Source: Brasenia schreberi
Lineage: Eukaryota > Streptophyta > Magnoliopsida > Nymphaeales > Cabombaceae
DNA length: 64,000 nucleotides
Assembly: GCA_036023115.1 (NCBI GenBank)
Contig: JAYKKT010000079.1
Span: 8,755,001-8,819,000, forward strand
Direction of reading: 5' to 3'
Each line of letters begins with the position of its first letter. The stretch's first letter is position 1. Of this stretch, positions 12,136-25,100 are shown one piece after another. The position numbers were made by a program, and so were the translations under genes. The notes under the pieces were generated by a model, which ran no database searches, was not told where the DNA came from, and saw only the letters and a list, made by a program, of their open reading frames with translations.

Positions 12136-12784
12136 TATATCTGTGCGTGTGCGTAGCCATCTGTATGGATGATTCTTGAAGTTGCCATACCCCATACCTG
12201 CAACTGCACCCATGTGACAGTTTCTTAGTTTTAAGTGTCAACGGCATGTAGATGCAGCAGTTGGTGTTTTCTTCTTTTATCTTGTAGGACAACATTTCTA
12301 GACGATGTTTTCTTGATTTGTTCGTATAACTGATACCTATGTTATTAATAGCGGTTAGCGGCTTGTTAGCGGTAGCGGGGATATAACGGATTTAGCGGTA
12401 CCCTTTTATTTATGATTAAAAAATTATATATATATATATATATAATGGGTTATCTAATTTGTAAGAAATATCAAGAAACACAACCACTTCTTTCATAAAT
12501 ATGAATCAAACTAAATAAACAAATTCTACTTCTAACTTCTAAAGAAATATAGAGACATAAGAACGATACAAAGTCAGAATTGAGTACTTTATGAAAAGGG
12601 AAAGGTGTAAAAAGGAAAAAAGGGTACCAGAAAGTTCACTAACCTCAAAGGACTTCACCATAATCTACATTAACATTATGAAAATTATGGATTAGTTGTT
12701 AAACACTAATGAAAGTAATTCACAAGAAACAAAAGAAAATGGCTGACAATTAAGTGTTGAATATCACCTTTCCTTTAAAGAGAG

Positions 12785-13345
12785 ATTTTGAAAATTCCAT
12801 GAGTATGGGGTAGAATTTACGAGGCAGCTCGTATGCTACCAAGTAGATTCTAAGTTCTAAGTCCATACGAGTAAGGAAAACCTGTAACATACAAAGATTG
12901 AGTATTTATTGTTGAAAGCCTCTAGACAACATGCCAAAATACAAAGAGAATTATGTTGGATGGTATTCTATATTAGAGTTACACTTTCATAAAGGCAACA
13001 ACTTACGAGATGTTGCAGATGAACTTTTGCTAATTGCTAGGTCATTGTTTGTGAGATCAATAGTTCGTAGCTGAGAAGATTCCATGCATTCAACCATTGC
13101 TCGAAGGTCACAATCTTCATGAACACCAAACTGTAATCAAAGTAGAAAACTAAAGCTCCATGATACAATGGGATATCATTCTATCATAGTAAGAGCAACC
13201 TTATTTTGATTTTTTTTAGGTAAAATCATTGTCTTAAATGTCAAGAGCAACTTTTTAGCCCATAGTATTTGCAGTATGCCTCAGCTCCAGCCAAAGGAAG
13301 TGCACCCGTTGGTTCTAGAATGCTTCCTTTCTCCTCGAACATATT
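12785..13345 (-). pseudogene. Captured threonine dehydratase gene fragment
   Basis: Threonine dehydratase is the plastid enzyme starting isoleucine synthesis. Piece one, 13253-13345 on the minus strand, reads MFEEKGSILEP(T)GAL and AGAEAYCKYYGLK, the end of the catalytic domain. Piece two, 13007-13130, follows a TTACAG acceptor and ends at GTAAGT; it reads FGVHEDCDLRAMVECMES then LRTIDLTNNDLA, the ACT-like regulatory domain. A third, weaker piece at about 12785-12890 may continue it. The exon that should lie between the first two is missing. Intron-like sequence separates the pieces, so genomic DNA, not cDNA, was captured. Confidence 0.85.
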
Positions 13346-13916
13346 CTGCATCCCCTAGACAACATTCAATATTACTATAACAAAAATCGTTAAGAGTGGC
13401 TCCACAACAACAATGGTAAATGAGAAGAATAAAGTGAACCTTTTACGAATTCAAACATCATGGATGAGTCCGCAAAGAGGCTACTGCAACTCCACATTAG
13501 CAAAGGTAAATTGCATTATCATGTTGGCGTCAACACATTGCACTTGTAAGATTTCAGAGTACATTATTGAGATACTAAAGGAAAGGAAGTTTACACACAA
13601 GTGCATTCGGGACTACTCTGGCAACATCAAGCCCCATCTCCATCGTTGTCAGAGAAAGCTAAATTACAATCTTTAGTCAAATCACTCCTTAATCTTCCAA
13701 TGAATTCCATCTCTGACTCTTACAGGCGAGTCTCATAGAGTGGGATGACTCTTCATGTACTTTTTCGACGATTCAACCCAAAAATGAGTAGTCCGTTTAT
13801 TAGCTCAGAAAATTAGAATTGTTTTGCTCTTCTTCTGTGATTTCTTCCCATATCAAGCGGACAAATTTATATGGTATGACACAAGGAATGTATCGACGAA
13901 TATTCTCGGTCGCCTC

Positions 13917-14351
13917 CTACTTCGTGTTTGAAGCGATGTGGGTCAGTGGCTCATCATGCTCCTCCTCCTCCCTCGCCGCCTCTACCTTCACCGCAATGGT
14001 GGCCAGGTCTCGATGTCTCGAGCCAAGCTCGATGTGGCATAACTCTTCGTACTTGTAACGATCGCTAACCGTTTTCTTCATCTCAACCACTACGAGCGAT
14101 AGCGTGAGCTCGAAGATCTCTGCCGCGATCACCAGGTGGCCAGACTCACCCCACTCGCCTCTTTGGCCGGACCCTTCTAGATTCACCTGACAATCCTTCT
14201 TCCTTACCGTGAAGCTCACCACCTGTGCGATCTCCTCTAGCTTGGACATTATATTGGACACCGGCACGCCTGAGACGAACCTTGCCTCTTCTCCTCTCTC
14301 TTCAAAAAGGCCAGAGAGAGAGATGGCGAGAGGCGGGAGAGAGGGTAACAT
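13917..14351 (-). pseudogene. Captured CIPK C-terminal regulatory fragment
   Basis: CBL-interacting protein kinases bind calcium sensors through the NAF motif. The minus-strand reading has ISLSGLFEE (the end of the NAF/FISL region), RFVSGVPVSNIMSKLEEIAQ, VSFTVRKKDCQVNLEGS, AAEIFELTLSLVVVEMKK and GDRYKYEELCHIEL, in the order of the CIPK regulatory and phosphatase-interaction region, until about 14006. There is no kinase domain; the similarity begins abruptly at the NAF motif, near 14321. It is an open frame of 144 codons. After 14006 the tail is unrelated, acidic and Arg/Glu-rich. Confidence 0.8.
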
Positions 14352-17300
14352 TGTTACCCTAGTTTTATTTCATTTGGGTCGAGTCGATCCAATCGAATTG
14401 ACCCGACCCAAAAATGTCTGTATTAAACTTGTCCGCTATCAGTGCTACAACGGACTGCTATAGCGCTGTTAACGACGCCATAGCTGCCCTGGCGGGTCGC
14501 CCGCTAAGGATCACCTGCTATAGCGCGCTATTGATAACCAATACTGATACATATCTGCATTTTCGTGAAAGCTGTTTTCATGCCTACCATGCAATTTTGT
14601 GAATGAGTTGCATATTCACTGGTTTAGCTTTCTTCCTGTGATTGTAAGCTTACACTTTATGCCCGAAAGAAAGCATAAGATGTCTACGATCTGGATATTT
14701 AGTCATGCTGATTTTTATTTATCTTTTATTTTGACAACTTTTTTTGTTTTGTTTTGCTGGCCTTTTTGGGTTTATCCTGATTGGCTTTTGCATGTGAAAT
14801 TCCAAAGTGTTCCATGATCAGTTGCACCGCTTTGCTTCGACCTTCTACTTTTAATAGTTACCTTGCTTGCACAACATAACAAAACAAGCTGATAACAGAA
14901 GTATTTAGCAAAAGTTAATCTGATACTCCAGATTGTGGGTTATGGCTTGGCATATCAAATCAAGATGTTGGGTTTTCTTTTATGGCAAGAGAAGATAGCA
15001 GGGACCAGACCTGTTGTAGACTACACCTGTGTCTATGATTCTTTTGCATGAGAAATATTAATTTGGCCTTGTGAACCTTGCCAGTGTATCTTGTGATTTT
15101 CTAATATGGACTGCTGGTGCACTGCCATTGATGTTGTTTTACTACAATGAAAGATTATCGTGTTAAGTGTCTTGGGTTTCTGAATCGCTAAATTTAAATG
15201 AACAGGGATTTTCTATTCAAAAGGAAGCACAAGACAAGGTTGGGAAATTTCAATTCCATGGACAGCCTGCTGAGCTTAGACATGGTAGTGTGGTTATAGC
15301 AGCTATCACCAGTTGCACAAATACATCTAACCCAAGTGTCATGCTGGGAGCTGGACTTATTGCAAAGAAAGCTTGCGAACTGGGTCTTCAGGTTAGTCAG
15401 GAGCACCTTTTTTTTTCTCTTTTCATTGTTTCCAACACTTGGTTGTTTCTTACTTGAGAGTGTGAGCTTCACTGGCCACCAATCACAGCTCTAGGCATAT
15501 GGATCAACTTTATTTTATAGGGACTGACATTGTAACAAGATCCTGGAACTCTTTTGCCTTTGATTAGGTCAAGCCATGGATAAAGACTAGTCTTGCTCCT
15601 GGTTCTGGAGTTGTGACAAAATATCTGCTGAAGAGGTAAAGAGCACTTCTTTGTTGTGGTATGAAGGTTTTGTGCGATGCTATGTAATCACATTGATTTT
15701 CTTTTTGTTTTGAAATGGATTTATCTAGTGGCCTACAAAAGTACCTGAACCAGCAGGGCTTTCACATTGTGGGGTATGGTTGCACAACATGCATTGGTAA
15801 TTCTGGAGACCTAGATGAATCAGTTGCTTCAGCTATTACAAACCATGGTAAAAACCATTCTTGTCATGGCCTTGCACTGTTTGTTCACGAGTACCCATTA
15901 AATTCTTCTGACTGTTGGTTTCTTTTGCTAGACATTGTTGCTGCTGCTGTACTTTCTGGAAACAGAAACTTTGAGGGACGTGTTCATCCATTGACGCGTG
16001 CAAATTACCTTGCTTCCCCTCCTCTTGTTGTTGCTTATGCTCTTGCTGGCACAGTGAGTGAAAACAGTTGCATTTGCTTTCTATTTTCTAGTCATACTTA
16101 CATTTTCTTAGAACAGGACTTGTTATTGAAGTGTCAAGTCCCTTAAACAAGCAAATATGTGGGGCGAATAATATTCAATGCGTGATGTAAATGTTAATGG
16201 TGTTCATGTATTTTTTTCCCTACCCCATATTGCATATAATAGCTTGTCCCAAGCTTGGATAAAGAAGAGGTTGCATTAGGTAGCAAACAGACAAAATGAC
16301 CTTTGTTGATTTTTTCTTTTAGATCTTGGGTGTGATCTTTTTGGCACTCATGCACCAGATTCTATTAAAATTCTGGAGTTGAACAAGTTGGGAAAGGATA
16401 ATACTGGGACAGTTGAACTTCCTAAGTAGTCCTTTGGTTACATCCTAGCCTGTCTGACCTTGTGTGGGAAAAGGCTTGTCTAAGGTACCTGCATTTACCT
16501 CTGTTTTACTATTCCTTGCATTTCCGCATCCTCCCTTGCCTGCTTTCAATTCTTTGTCTCATCTTTTATACTTTATTGATGTAAACTTTTGTCTTTCAAC
16601 CATTTAGTTCTCAACGTTCCTTACATGAATCCTTTTGCACAAAAAAATAATAGTAGGTGGTCTCTCTCACAACTTGTGAGTGCCTTTGAATCAAACTTAC
16701 TGAGGTCTAGTAATAGTTGGAACTGGAAACTGCAGTTTAGACATGAACTAAAGCACCTAGTTTATTTTCTGTGAAGAACACAAAAGTGCTTGCATGAACC
16801 GCTGGGTTCATGTGTTTGATGAATTCTTTCCAGTTGACTGACTTTTATCTGTTGCTTTGGAAAAAATTCTCATCAGGCCCTTCCACTCCATTCTTTGGAT
16901 GTATCAGTTCTTGAAGGCATTATTCTCGGGAAACATTTTGATATAAACTTCTTTGTAGGTTGACATTGATTTTCAAACAGAACCAATTGGAAAAGGGAAG
17001 GATGGAAGGGATGTCTTCTTCAAGGATATCTGGCCATCAAACTCAGAAGTTGCTGAGGTATTGGTTGAATGACTATAGGACTCGGCATTTCTGGCCTTCG
17101 TACTTCATTTAATGCTGGTTTTTTATTCAGGTTGTGCAATCATCTGTGCTCCCAGACATGTTCAAGAGTACGTATGAAGCAATCACCGAGGGTAATCCTA
17201 TGTGGAATCAGCTCTCTGTTTGAATTTTGGTGACAGTATAACTACTGATCATATTTCTTCCTGCTGGAAGCATTAACAAGGACAGTCCTGCTGCAAATAC

Positions 17301-19604
17301 CTTCTGGAGCGTGGGTGGAACGCAAGGACTTCAATTCCTATGGAAGTCGTCGTGGCAATGATGAGGTGATGGCAATTTATTTCAAATTGACTTGAGGATG
17401 CGGTTTAGTGTAGATGTCATAAGTTTTATTTCTAGTTATGTGATTTTATTAGGCTGTCAATGTCCTGCTTGTACTGATTATGAACTTTGTTCTTCAGAGG
17501 TACAAGGCTGATGGCCATGGCACCATTGTGTTGGCTGGAGCTGAATATGGAAGTGGCAGCTCTCGAGATTGGGCCGCCAAAGGACCAATGTTGCTGGTTA
17601 GTTTATTCTCTTCCTAAAAGTTTTTTTTTCAAATTCTGACACAATCGTGTAGTTTATATCTCTTGTATGCTTAACCAGGGTGTCAAAGCTGTGATTGCCA
17701 AGAGCTTCGAACGAATTCACCGCAGTAATCTGGTGGGAATGGGTATCATTCCCCTTTGCTTCAAGCCAGCTGAAGATGCAGATACGCTTGGTTTGACAGG
17801 TCATGAGCGTTATACTATCAATCTTCCAGCTGATATCCGTGAGATAAGGCCTGGTCAGGACATTACTGTGCTTACTGATAATGGCAAGTCTTTTACCTGT
17901 ATGGTCCGCTTTGATACAGAGGTAATCTCTCCAGCTTGAGATTGTTGCTAATCATGGATCACTTTCTTAAATGGTAATTGTGTTTTGAACGTTGTCTCCT
18001 TGGAAGTTGTGGGAGTTTGAGTATTATAGATCAGGTTCATCAATCTCTCACCCTGATGGCTTTTTAATTAAAGACATTAGCTGAAATGAAGGGTCTCTGA
18101 GAATTTCTTTTTTAAGCTGGTTGGGTTAAAGTACAATCCTCCGAAGGTTTGCTTCTCCAGGTAACAAAACAAAAAGGGTCCATTGCAATGGATGAAAACG
18201 GTGTTTGATTTCTTTGTCCAATTTTCTTATGCAAATTATCTTAGTTGAATGATTATATGGAGAAGGGTATTTGATCTCCCTGGCCTCATTTTCTTATGCG
18301 AATTTGCTATACTGAATGATATTTGTTCTATTTTCCTGATTGATGACTTGGAGAAACCACTGCTAGTTTAGAAATAACCCAGCATAAAACTCTAGATTGG
18401 GGCCCTCTGCCTGAGGAACTACGTTTCAGTGTTGGTTGTTATCATTGCAGAATTGCTGAAGTGCATTGAATAGAACATCCTCAGATTCCCTGATCTTTTG
18501 AGCTCTTTCATTGCAGGTTGAATTGGCTTATTTCAACCATGGGGGTATTCTTCCATTCGTGATTCGCAGCCTGATCAGTTCGAAGCAATGAAGAGGCTGT
18601 GTTTTTTCCATTTCTTGGCTTCTGCAGTTAGAGGTGGAAGTTTCTTATTCGGTTTGGATGACTGCTATGTGAAGTCTGTTGTAAGAATGGGCTTTTGAAT
18701 AAGCTTTATGACGCAGCCTGCCAAAATGTATGCAAGACTGGGGGTTGCTGTTCTTTAGCGGCATTTTCAGTTTTCTATGTTGAGAAAAATATGCTACATA
18801 GCGTGTGTTGCAGCGGCCAGTAAGTTGCTGACTGGAAGTTTTGCTAAATAAATATTGGAGGAACGCCACAAAAATACTTTCAGTTTTCTTTCCCCTCTTT
18901 TTCAATTCGATTATGGAGCTTTTAATGTGTGTGTGTGAGAGAGAGCTTGGATGCTATTTCTGGAAATTGGCCTTTCGTTTTTCCTAGGAAAAGCTGGGAC
19001 TGGAAAGAACACCATCGGTTGATTAAATAGATTTTAGTGGACGACCTCATCGATTTGGGGTTGTTTGGAGCCGGCGTTGGTGCTGAATCACTGGAGAACC
19101 CTGATTCCTATCCAGTTCTGACGTCATTTGGCGCTTTTTTTCCTCCTGCAGCTTTTCGATGTCTCGCCATTCATTGTCTGGTGCTGTTAATTCCGTGCAA
19201 GCAATCAAAACATTTGACTGAAAAATACTCAGGAATTTCGCTTTGGGAACCGGTAAAAGGACACATGCTGTTTGCTAGTTAGTAAAAAATCACGAACGTC
19301 GTTTACCATGTAGCGTGATTGTTGGACACGGATAAACCAAAAGCTGTTCTCAAAACAATGGAGGGTGAGTGGAAAAATCATGGATAGATGTAATAATTGA
19401 ACGAGAGTACGTAATTAACCAATCAAGGATAATGAAGGACTATAAATATATGATAGAAAGAGAGGAAGGGGGATCTTTCATAGAACAGAAAACAGAAATT
19501 TTATGTTTGTTTGCATTTTCCCGGCTTGTTTGATTGTTTGCTTACATTTTAACAACAATTCTTCCTTTTAGGCTCATCATCCGCTTCCATGTTTTTCGTA
19601 ATCT

Positions 19605-19829
19605 TCATGCAAACAGCTCCTTGGAAATGTGTTGGAGTGTTTCTTCATTAACGTCAAGTAGGTTTATGAAATCACTAGGCTCTAGCCATTTGATATATGA
19701 AAATGATCTATTCGTCATTGGTAGATTGCTTTCTAATTGCTGTAAAAGCCAGCCAATATGAGTTGGCACGTTATCGCTTCCTTTTGGCACGTGCTTCTGA
19801 CTGAGGGTTTGTGGCAAGACCTTTAGCAC
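19605..19829 (-). other. Unrecognised 74-codon open frame, possible gene fragment
   Basis: The minus-strand protein (IGWLLQQLESNLPMTNRSF, then IKWLEPSDFINLLDV) has ordinary amino-acid composition, no low-complexity run, and ends ISKELFA before a stop. I do not recognise it. It could be the last exon of a decayed or captured gene, or chance. Confidence 0.25.
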
Positions 19830-22767
19830 TCCCAGTGGGACCTTGTAGGAAAAGAGATCTAATCTGGCTTTAGATTTGTCTGCCTAGGATCAAAATTTAC
19901 TTTTGTGGATCAAGAAGAAAAGGTTTAATTATAGGACATTCTAGATGGCGAGAAACAACGGAAATCCTTCACAGTTTAGTCCTGTGTCGCCACCAGAAAT
20001 CAACATGAGACGTGGCTCCCCGTCTGGTACCTATGTGCTGTAACCATAACTTCTCCGACCCTCAAGGTGCAATTTGAATCGGTTTAGTCAGAAGTTATCA
20101 ACATTTTGTCATACTATTACAAGGATATTTTACGGTCAATGGTGCAAAATAAAATTAGCATTGTCTTATACAACCAAACCGGTAGGTAGACCTTCTTCTC
20201 TAGCTTTCACCATACCTTAGTTGAGTTTCACCACCATCATAGGTTTCTTCACCTTTTATAAAACTACCTAAAAACACTGTAGCAACTAACAACACCTTGT
20301 TTGAACCGGTTGGAGGTCACCAAAACATGACCGAATAGACTCTAATATCAAGCTGCCACTGCCTGTCTACTGAATCCGTGAGACAGTCCCTAGAAGCACT
20401 TGATGATAGTAATAATTACACCCGATTACCTCAACTTGTTCCTGCTCAACACACAACAAAATAATCTTTGTTGGAGCAACATATTTTCTCTCCAAACCTC
20501 ACAAACAACATATCCCCACATGGAGTAGAGATCACTTGCACATGCTCCTACTCAACCCTAGTTGATAAAGTCTCCCAAGCACGTGCACACCCAAGCTCGA
20601 TAAAAGAGGTAGAAGAAAAATTTAATCTTTGCCCTCCAAAAGTAAAATCTTTATTCATAAGTTGTCCTCCTTTACAATAGCCTAACGAGAGCTTAAATAA
20701 TAAATCCTATCAAATGGAAACGGGTACAAATGAGTCGCTTCAAACCGAAACCAAATGTCAAACCAAATGATACCTTAAATGATCCAAAACTAGATTAAAA
20801 GACATTAAATTGAATTAAAAAAACTACTCTCTGAACACCTAGTGTTGGTCACATACAACTATTAATTATATAACCAAAGAAAATAACAAAAGCCTAAATC
20901 AAACTACTGAAGGGTATGATAAGGGCTCAATCCCAGTGCTTACCTCCTCCTATGTACCCCACATAGCGTATGAGACTCCTACGTCCCGCGTGACATACCC
21001 TAGACTAGTCAAAAAATGCTTTGTAACATATATTAAGGTATCTTCGAAGACTATGCCATATGACTAAAGGAACACAGAGATGCTACGCCCATGCACCTAC
21101 CTCCAAGAGAACTACTTTACAAAAAGGGGGTAGGCCGTCAAAACAAAGGAACGATGGATATACTGATGGTGAGACAAGTAGAAGTGTTGGTATTAAGAGA
21201 TGACAATGTAAATCTATTGTTGACAAGGCTAGATGGTTGACAAGGCAAGTTGCATAAGAGAGAAGGATCAAGAGGTAGTTAGAGGCTCAAAGAGAATTGT
21301 TGAACAACACAATAAGATGTTGCCAACCGTATAAAACTTCTATGCCGATCAATAGGAACAACATGATTTTGCTCAACCGCTTCACGTAAAAGCAAAGATA
21401 CATATGGAGTGGACATACTAAAAATGGTGCGATAGCATCATTGTTAGGCAACACACTATCATGGTCTAAAAGGATGACAATCCATGGTCAGTAATAATGA
21501 TGGTGGGGAATCAGGCATTTCAACTCGAGCCTGTTCATGATCGATTGCGCACTCTTTCATATGAGTAAACCTAAGGCTTATGATACATACATTGAATATG
21601 CATGTCATAAGTACTACGAGCACCTATGTCCTCATGGATAAAAAAACTATAGAAGATGTAGATACAATGAGTAGAGAAGCAAATGGTACATCAAAGTTTT
21701 TAGAGATGCAAGAGCACTACCAAAAAGCTTGTTGAGGTCTTCAAGCGCTTAGGCGAAATAGAATGTAACCCAAGAACTCTCCAAAGAAATTTTTTCCTAT
21801 AGTTGTATAACTACGCCTCTACGTAGGAACACCTTGGCAACTTGAGTACTTGGCCTTAAACTCTCCTTTAGATAGGATAAGCTCTTTCTTTTCGTAATCA
21901 ATAAGAGTCTCGCATCCTAAGTTATTAAGCGTATTATAGGCTACATCTTTTCTGCTATCATTACAATTTACTTTGATTTATTTAAGTTTCCTTGTTTACT
22001 CCCAATTGACCCTCAATCATCAATCTTAAACATCTCTTGAACTGCTATCACTTTGGTAAAGGATTGCTTACTTAGACATGACTAAACGCCAATCATGAGT
22101 ATTGAGTCATTGGGTAATTCCAACACTCGGAGTGTGACATGTACATGCATTGATCTTTAGTGATGGACTATGCCATGATTATGCAACAATCTTTTAAGTT
22201 CACACTAGCTGCTTCCTACGAGACATGTCTAGTGATGAAAGGGACATTTTAACTCATGTACAAGCAAAGGTATACTAGATACCCAAGTAGCAAATACCCA
22301 AGTAGTCACACTTCTCTCCTCTTCCAATTAGGATAAACTCCCGTAGAAAAAATGAGAAAATGAAGGAGAAGAAAAAGTGAACCAGACCCATTGAATCATG
22401 ACTATATAGCTATTCTGATACCTAGATTGATAGCAAGATTCGATGCAATAGCATTAAGACAGACACAATGTTGGCTCGCCATGAAAAAATCAGGTTCTAG
22501 GTAATAAAAATGACTGTCAAGATGCTTATTATTGTCCGTTTAGGCATGCCCTAGACTGGTCTGGCGGGTAGCATATTCGAGGAATCTAGAGACTAGTAGC
22601 TATGATGACTTCGAGGCTCATTTTGTTATGCAATATTACCTACAAAATAGTGGTTACAGTTGTAGCTAGACAACTCTAAAGGCTATTATTGAGGTTGGTT
22701 TCATCCGTTTTAAGTGCTACACAAACCCTAGTATCTACAATAGAGCTTACTTACAAATCTTTGTGAT

Positions 22768-23380
22768 TCAATTCCAATACAGAACCAAAAACAATCCCAA
22801 TGTTAAGCCTTGAAAAGAAATCCTTGCGGCCTCCAAATAGTGCCTCTCGATGATAGTTATTTCGAAAGAGGCAGGTTCTCGAAGTAGAGTCCATTCAAGA
22901 TGGCCGTACATACATCCAAAAAGAAAGGAATTCAAAAGGGCCTGCACATAAAAAAACATGCATTAAGTTTCATGGTCTACATAGAGAATGATTCATCTCA
23001 TGATCAAAAGAAATGAATAATCCATAGCAAACATGGAGTTGTCTCATTACAATACATATACGAATTTCATGATGAAAATGACATGCCGACTATGAAATTT
23101 GTAATAATCATGAATGTTGTGAGAGATGATTGTTGACATCAAGTTGTTTGAACTTCCTTTAGGTCATGTTATCTACCCCAATGAAGGGGAATTTTTACCA
23201 AGAAAAAGAATATTCCAATAGTTTGTAGTATAGGTGAAGTGCATGAGTTTCGTTGGGTCTGTACGCAGTAAGATGTCTGCTGTAGACGAAGCAAACTGGT
23301 GTCCGCCAGCTGAAGTTCTGAATTTTACAGTTGCAGGAGAATGAATTCTGGACACTATCGCAGGCCTATTTCTCATCAAC
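22768..23380 (-). other. Two unrecognised exon-like open stretches
   Basis: On the minus strand, 23199-23380 follows TGTTCCAG and ends at a GGTAAAAA donor-like site (protein includes GGHQFASSTADILLRTDP). Below it, 22768-22944 follows TTTATGTGCAG (protein includes FLFGCMYGHLEWTLLREP and FQGLTLGLFLVLYW, partly hydrophobic). The phases of these two do not match if they are joined directly, so they are not a simple intact pair. I do not recognise the family. Confidence 0.25.
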
Positions 23381-24869
23381 CTGGAACATAGATGGACAGG
23401 AAAAAGGTTATTTCAAGAGTCTGTAGACATGAGAAGACATTGACTGTTACGGTTTGGAAAACGGTGGCCTGGTCACAAAGCTATAGAGGATCAACTTTGG
23501 GTACAGAACCAGATATCATTTTCTGCAAACTTCTGTAAACTAAATTCGTGAAGTTCTTGGTCGACCTTTGCATTCTGTTGGGTTGAAACGGATGGAAATT
23601 GATATTTCATGATTGTGAGGATGAAAATAAATTAATATATGTTTTTTTAATAATTAAAAGATATTGTGAAAGGAAGGAAGGTGAAATCTTCCGGACTTCA
23701 CTGGCCATCTTCCTACATCGGCGGGTTGGATCAACTACCACGCGCTATCCCATTGCTCTTGCAATATACTTTGCTTGCTTGGAATTTTTTGGATGCTTTA
23801 ATGACTGCTGGTCCTAATGCTTCCCAGAACTAAGGCCTTTCAACGGTGGGGAAAAAGAAAAGGGGAGCTTAAAAGGGAAAAAGGAGCCTGCGGGTACATA
23901 GAGAAAGAACATAGATAAAGCAATGGAAATCAGGCCGTTGACAAACATATATCTGTGATTGATATCTACAACCAACTGCATATGAAGGGATGTGTGTAGA
24001 CGCGGATACTATGATCAGTAAGAGGAGTCCTCCATGCTCCCAGTTATAAATCCTTTGAAGCTATGGGTCAGTAACAGCAAAGACACTCAATATGGCACTC
24101 CATACACTCCAAAGTGTACAAGATCAAAAGAAGATGGCAAAACAAGTAAGCGAATTTGTACCAAAGAAGCCAACATGCATAAATCAGTTCGCAAGATTGA
24201 TATGAAAACAGAAAACCAGTTTTAAGAACGTTTGATTTTCAAAATAATACGATCTCATAAAATCTGGGAAGAGAGCCCTTCTTCCCGCATTTCATGGTCG
24301 TTAGTAATGGGGCCGATAGTGGCCATCCACTACTTACATCTCCCACTTGACCACTAGAGCTAATCTTTTAATACACTCGTTTTTTCTCTCACCACTCTGA
24401 GGTTTACAAAGTTGTATCATTTTTCTTTGTTGCAACTAAATTGCAACTTACATCCGTTATGCGGTTTTTTCATAAGTAGTGTGTTTTTTCAGCATAACTT
24501 ACAACAGAGTGTATTCACTATGTAAACACCCTAAATAAATTTTGTAAAAGCATACTCTCAATTTCGAAAAATAGCTTGTTTTAAACCCCTGCTTTAAATT
24601 GGAAATTTCATAAAATCCTTAAAACAGAGATTTCAAAAATAAATGTTTTCAAATCAAAGTTAAGGAATCAGATGAAAAGCCAAGTCAAACATAGATAAAG
24701 CTGAATCGTCTCTCCGAAGAATCAGTGAGGATCAAGGCTACAATTAAAGTAAGAATCAAGCAAGACTTCAATGCATATGCACCAGGGGAAGATCCAAGTC
24801 AGAAATCAAGGCACGACTCTATCAAAGGCAATGTCAAAGAATAATCCAAGAGAAAAGCCTCACCAACCG

Positions 24870-25100
24870 AACCTAGTTGACTGAACCTATGTTGATTGAC
24901 CAAGCCTAGACCCAATTTGCCTTGGCTAACCACGACCCATGGGTTAGCTTTGGTCAAACTACATTGGCTAGACCAAATTGCCTTGAATCACACTCACCTT
25001 GGCCAAACCACATTAGCCTAACACACCTAGTCCACCTTGGCCGATCGGACCCATTTGACTCGAACCAACCTAAACTACCTTGGGGCCACACCTCGCCATG
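24870..25100 (+). repeat. Degenerate CCTTGGC/AACCA repeats in the LTR U3
   Basis: Motifs like CCTTGGCCAAACCACAT recur with variation upstream of the TATA box at 25447. The placement is that of LTR enhancer repeats, but function is inferred from position only. Confidence 0.5.

Larger units (their letters stand above)
12337..14542. mobile_element. hAT-like non-autonomous element carrying gene fragments
   Basis: A perfect 8-bp direct repeat ACTGATAC (12329-12336 and 14543-14550) flanks the segment, the target-duplication size of the hAT superfamily. The ends are imperfect inverted repeats: CTATGTTATTAATAGCG at the left, ATTGGTTATCAATAGCG when the right end is read in reverse. Both subterminal regions are full of short TAGCGG/GCTATAGCGC motifs, as expected of transposase-binding repeats. 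No transposase was seen. The inside carries minus-strand pieces of a CIPK gene and a threonine dehydratase gene. It sits in the large intron of the aconitase pseudogene in the opposite sense. Confidence 0.8.
8502..18591 (+). pseudogene. ACO: Aconitate hydratase pseudogene, 5' truncated
   Basis: Aconitase, a [4Fe-4S] enzyme, turns citrate into isocitrate. Exons: 8502-8646, 8733-8875, 8969-9025, 9105-9184, 9255-9330, 15206-15391, 15568-15635, 15729-15847, 15932-16053, 16959-17057, 17131-17366, 17498-17596, 17679-17921, 18517-18591, with GT-AG borders in phase where intact. Iron-sulphur cysteines are present ([19 protein letters not shown]), as are [12 protein letters not shown] and the C-terminus ending SLISSKQ. 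Damage: nothing before PMSMVLPG, about a third of the protein. The exon from 17131 hits a stop at 17221 where roughly 40 codons are deleted up to LNFGDS, then has single-base indels, and its end (after GNDEVMA) is deleted. The family membership is certain; loss of function is a strong inference. Confidence 0.9.
18592..24240. other. Gene-poor intergenic DNA
   Basis: Downstream of the aconitase pseudogene I see no recognisable complete gene. Around 19430-19490 a TATAAATATA stretch precedes an AGAGAGGAAGGGGG run and could be an old LTR promoter. Two minus-strand open stretches (19605-19829 and 22768-23380) are listed separately because they lie next to splice-site-like sequence but match nothing I know. 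Confidence 0.4.

Noticed and set aside
16245..16480. Short similarity to the RTE LINE 5' end (CCCAAGC.TGGATAAAG) and GTGGGAAAAGGCTTG
   Set aside because: Only about 35 and 15 bases, without LINE coding sequence between them; too weak to call an insertion.
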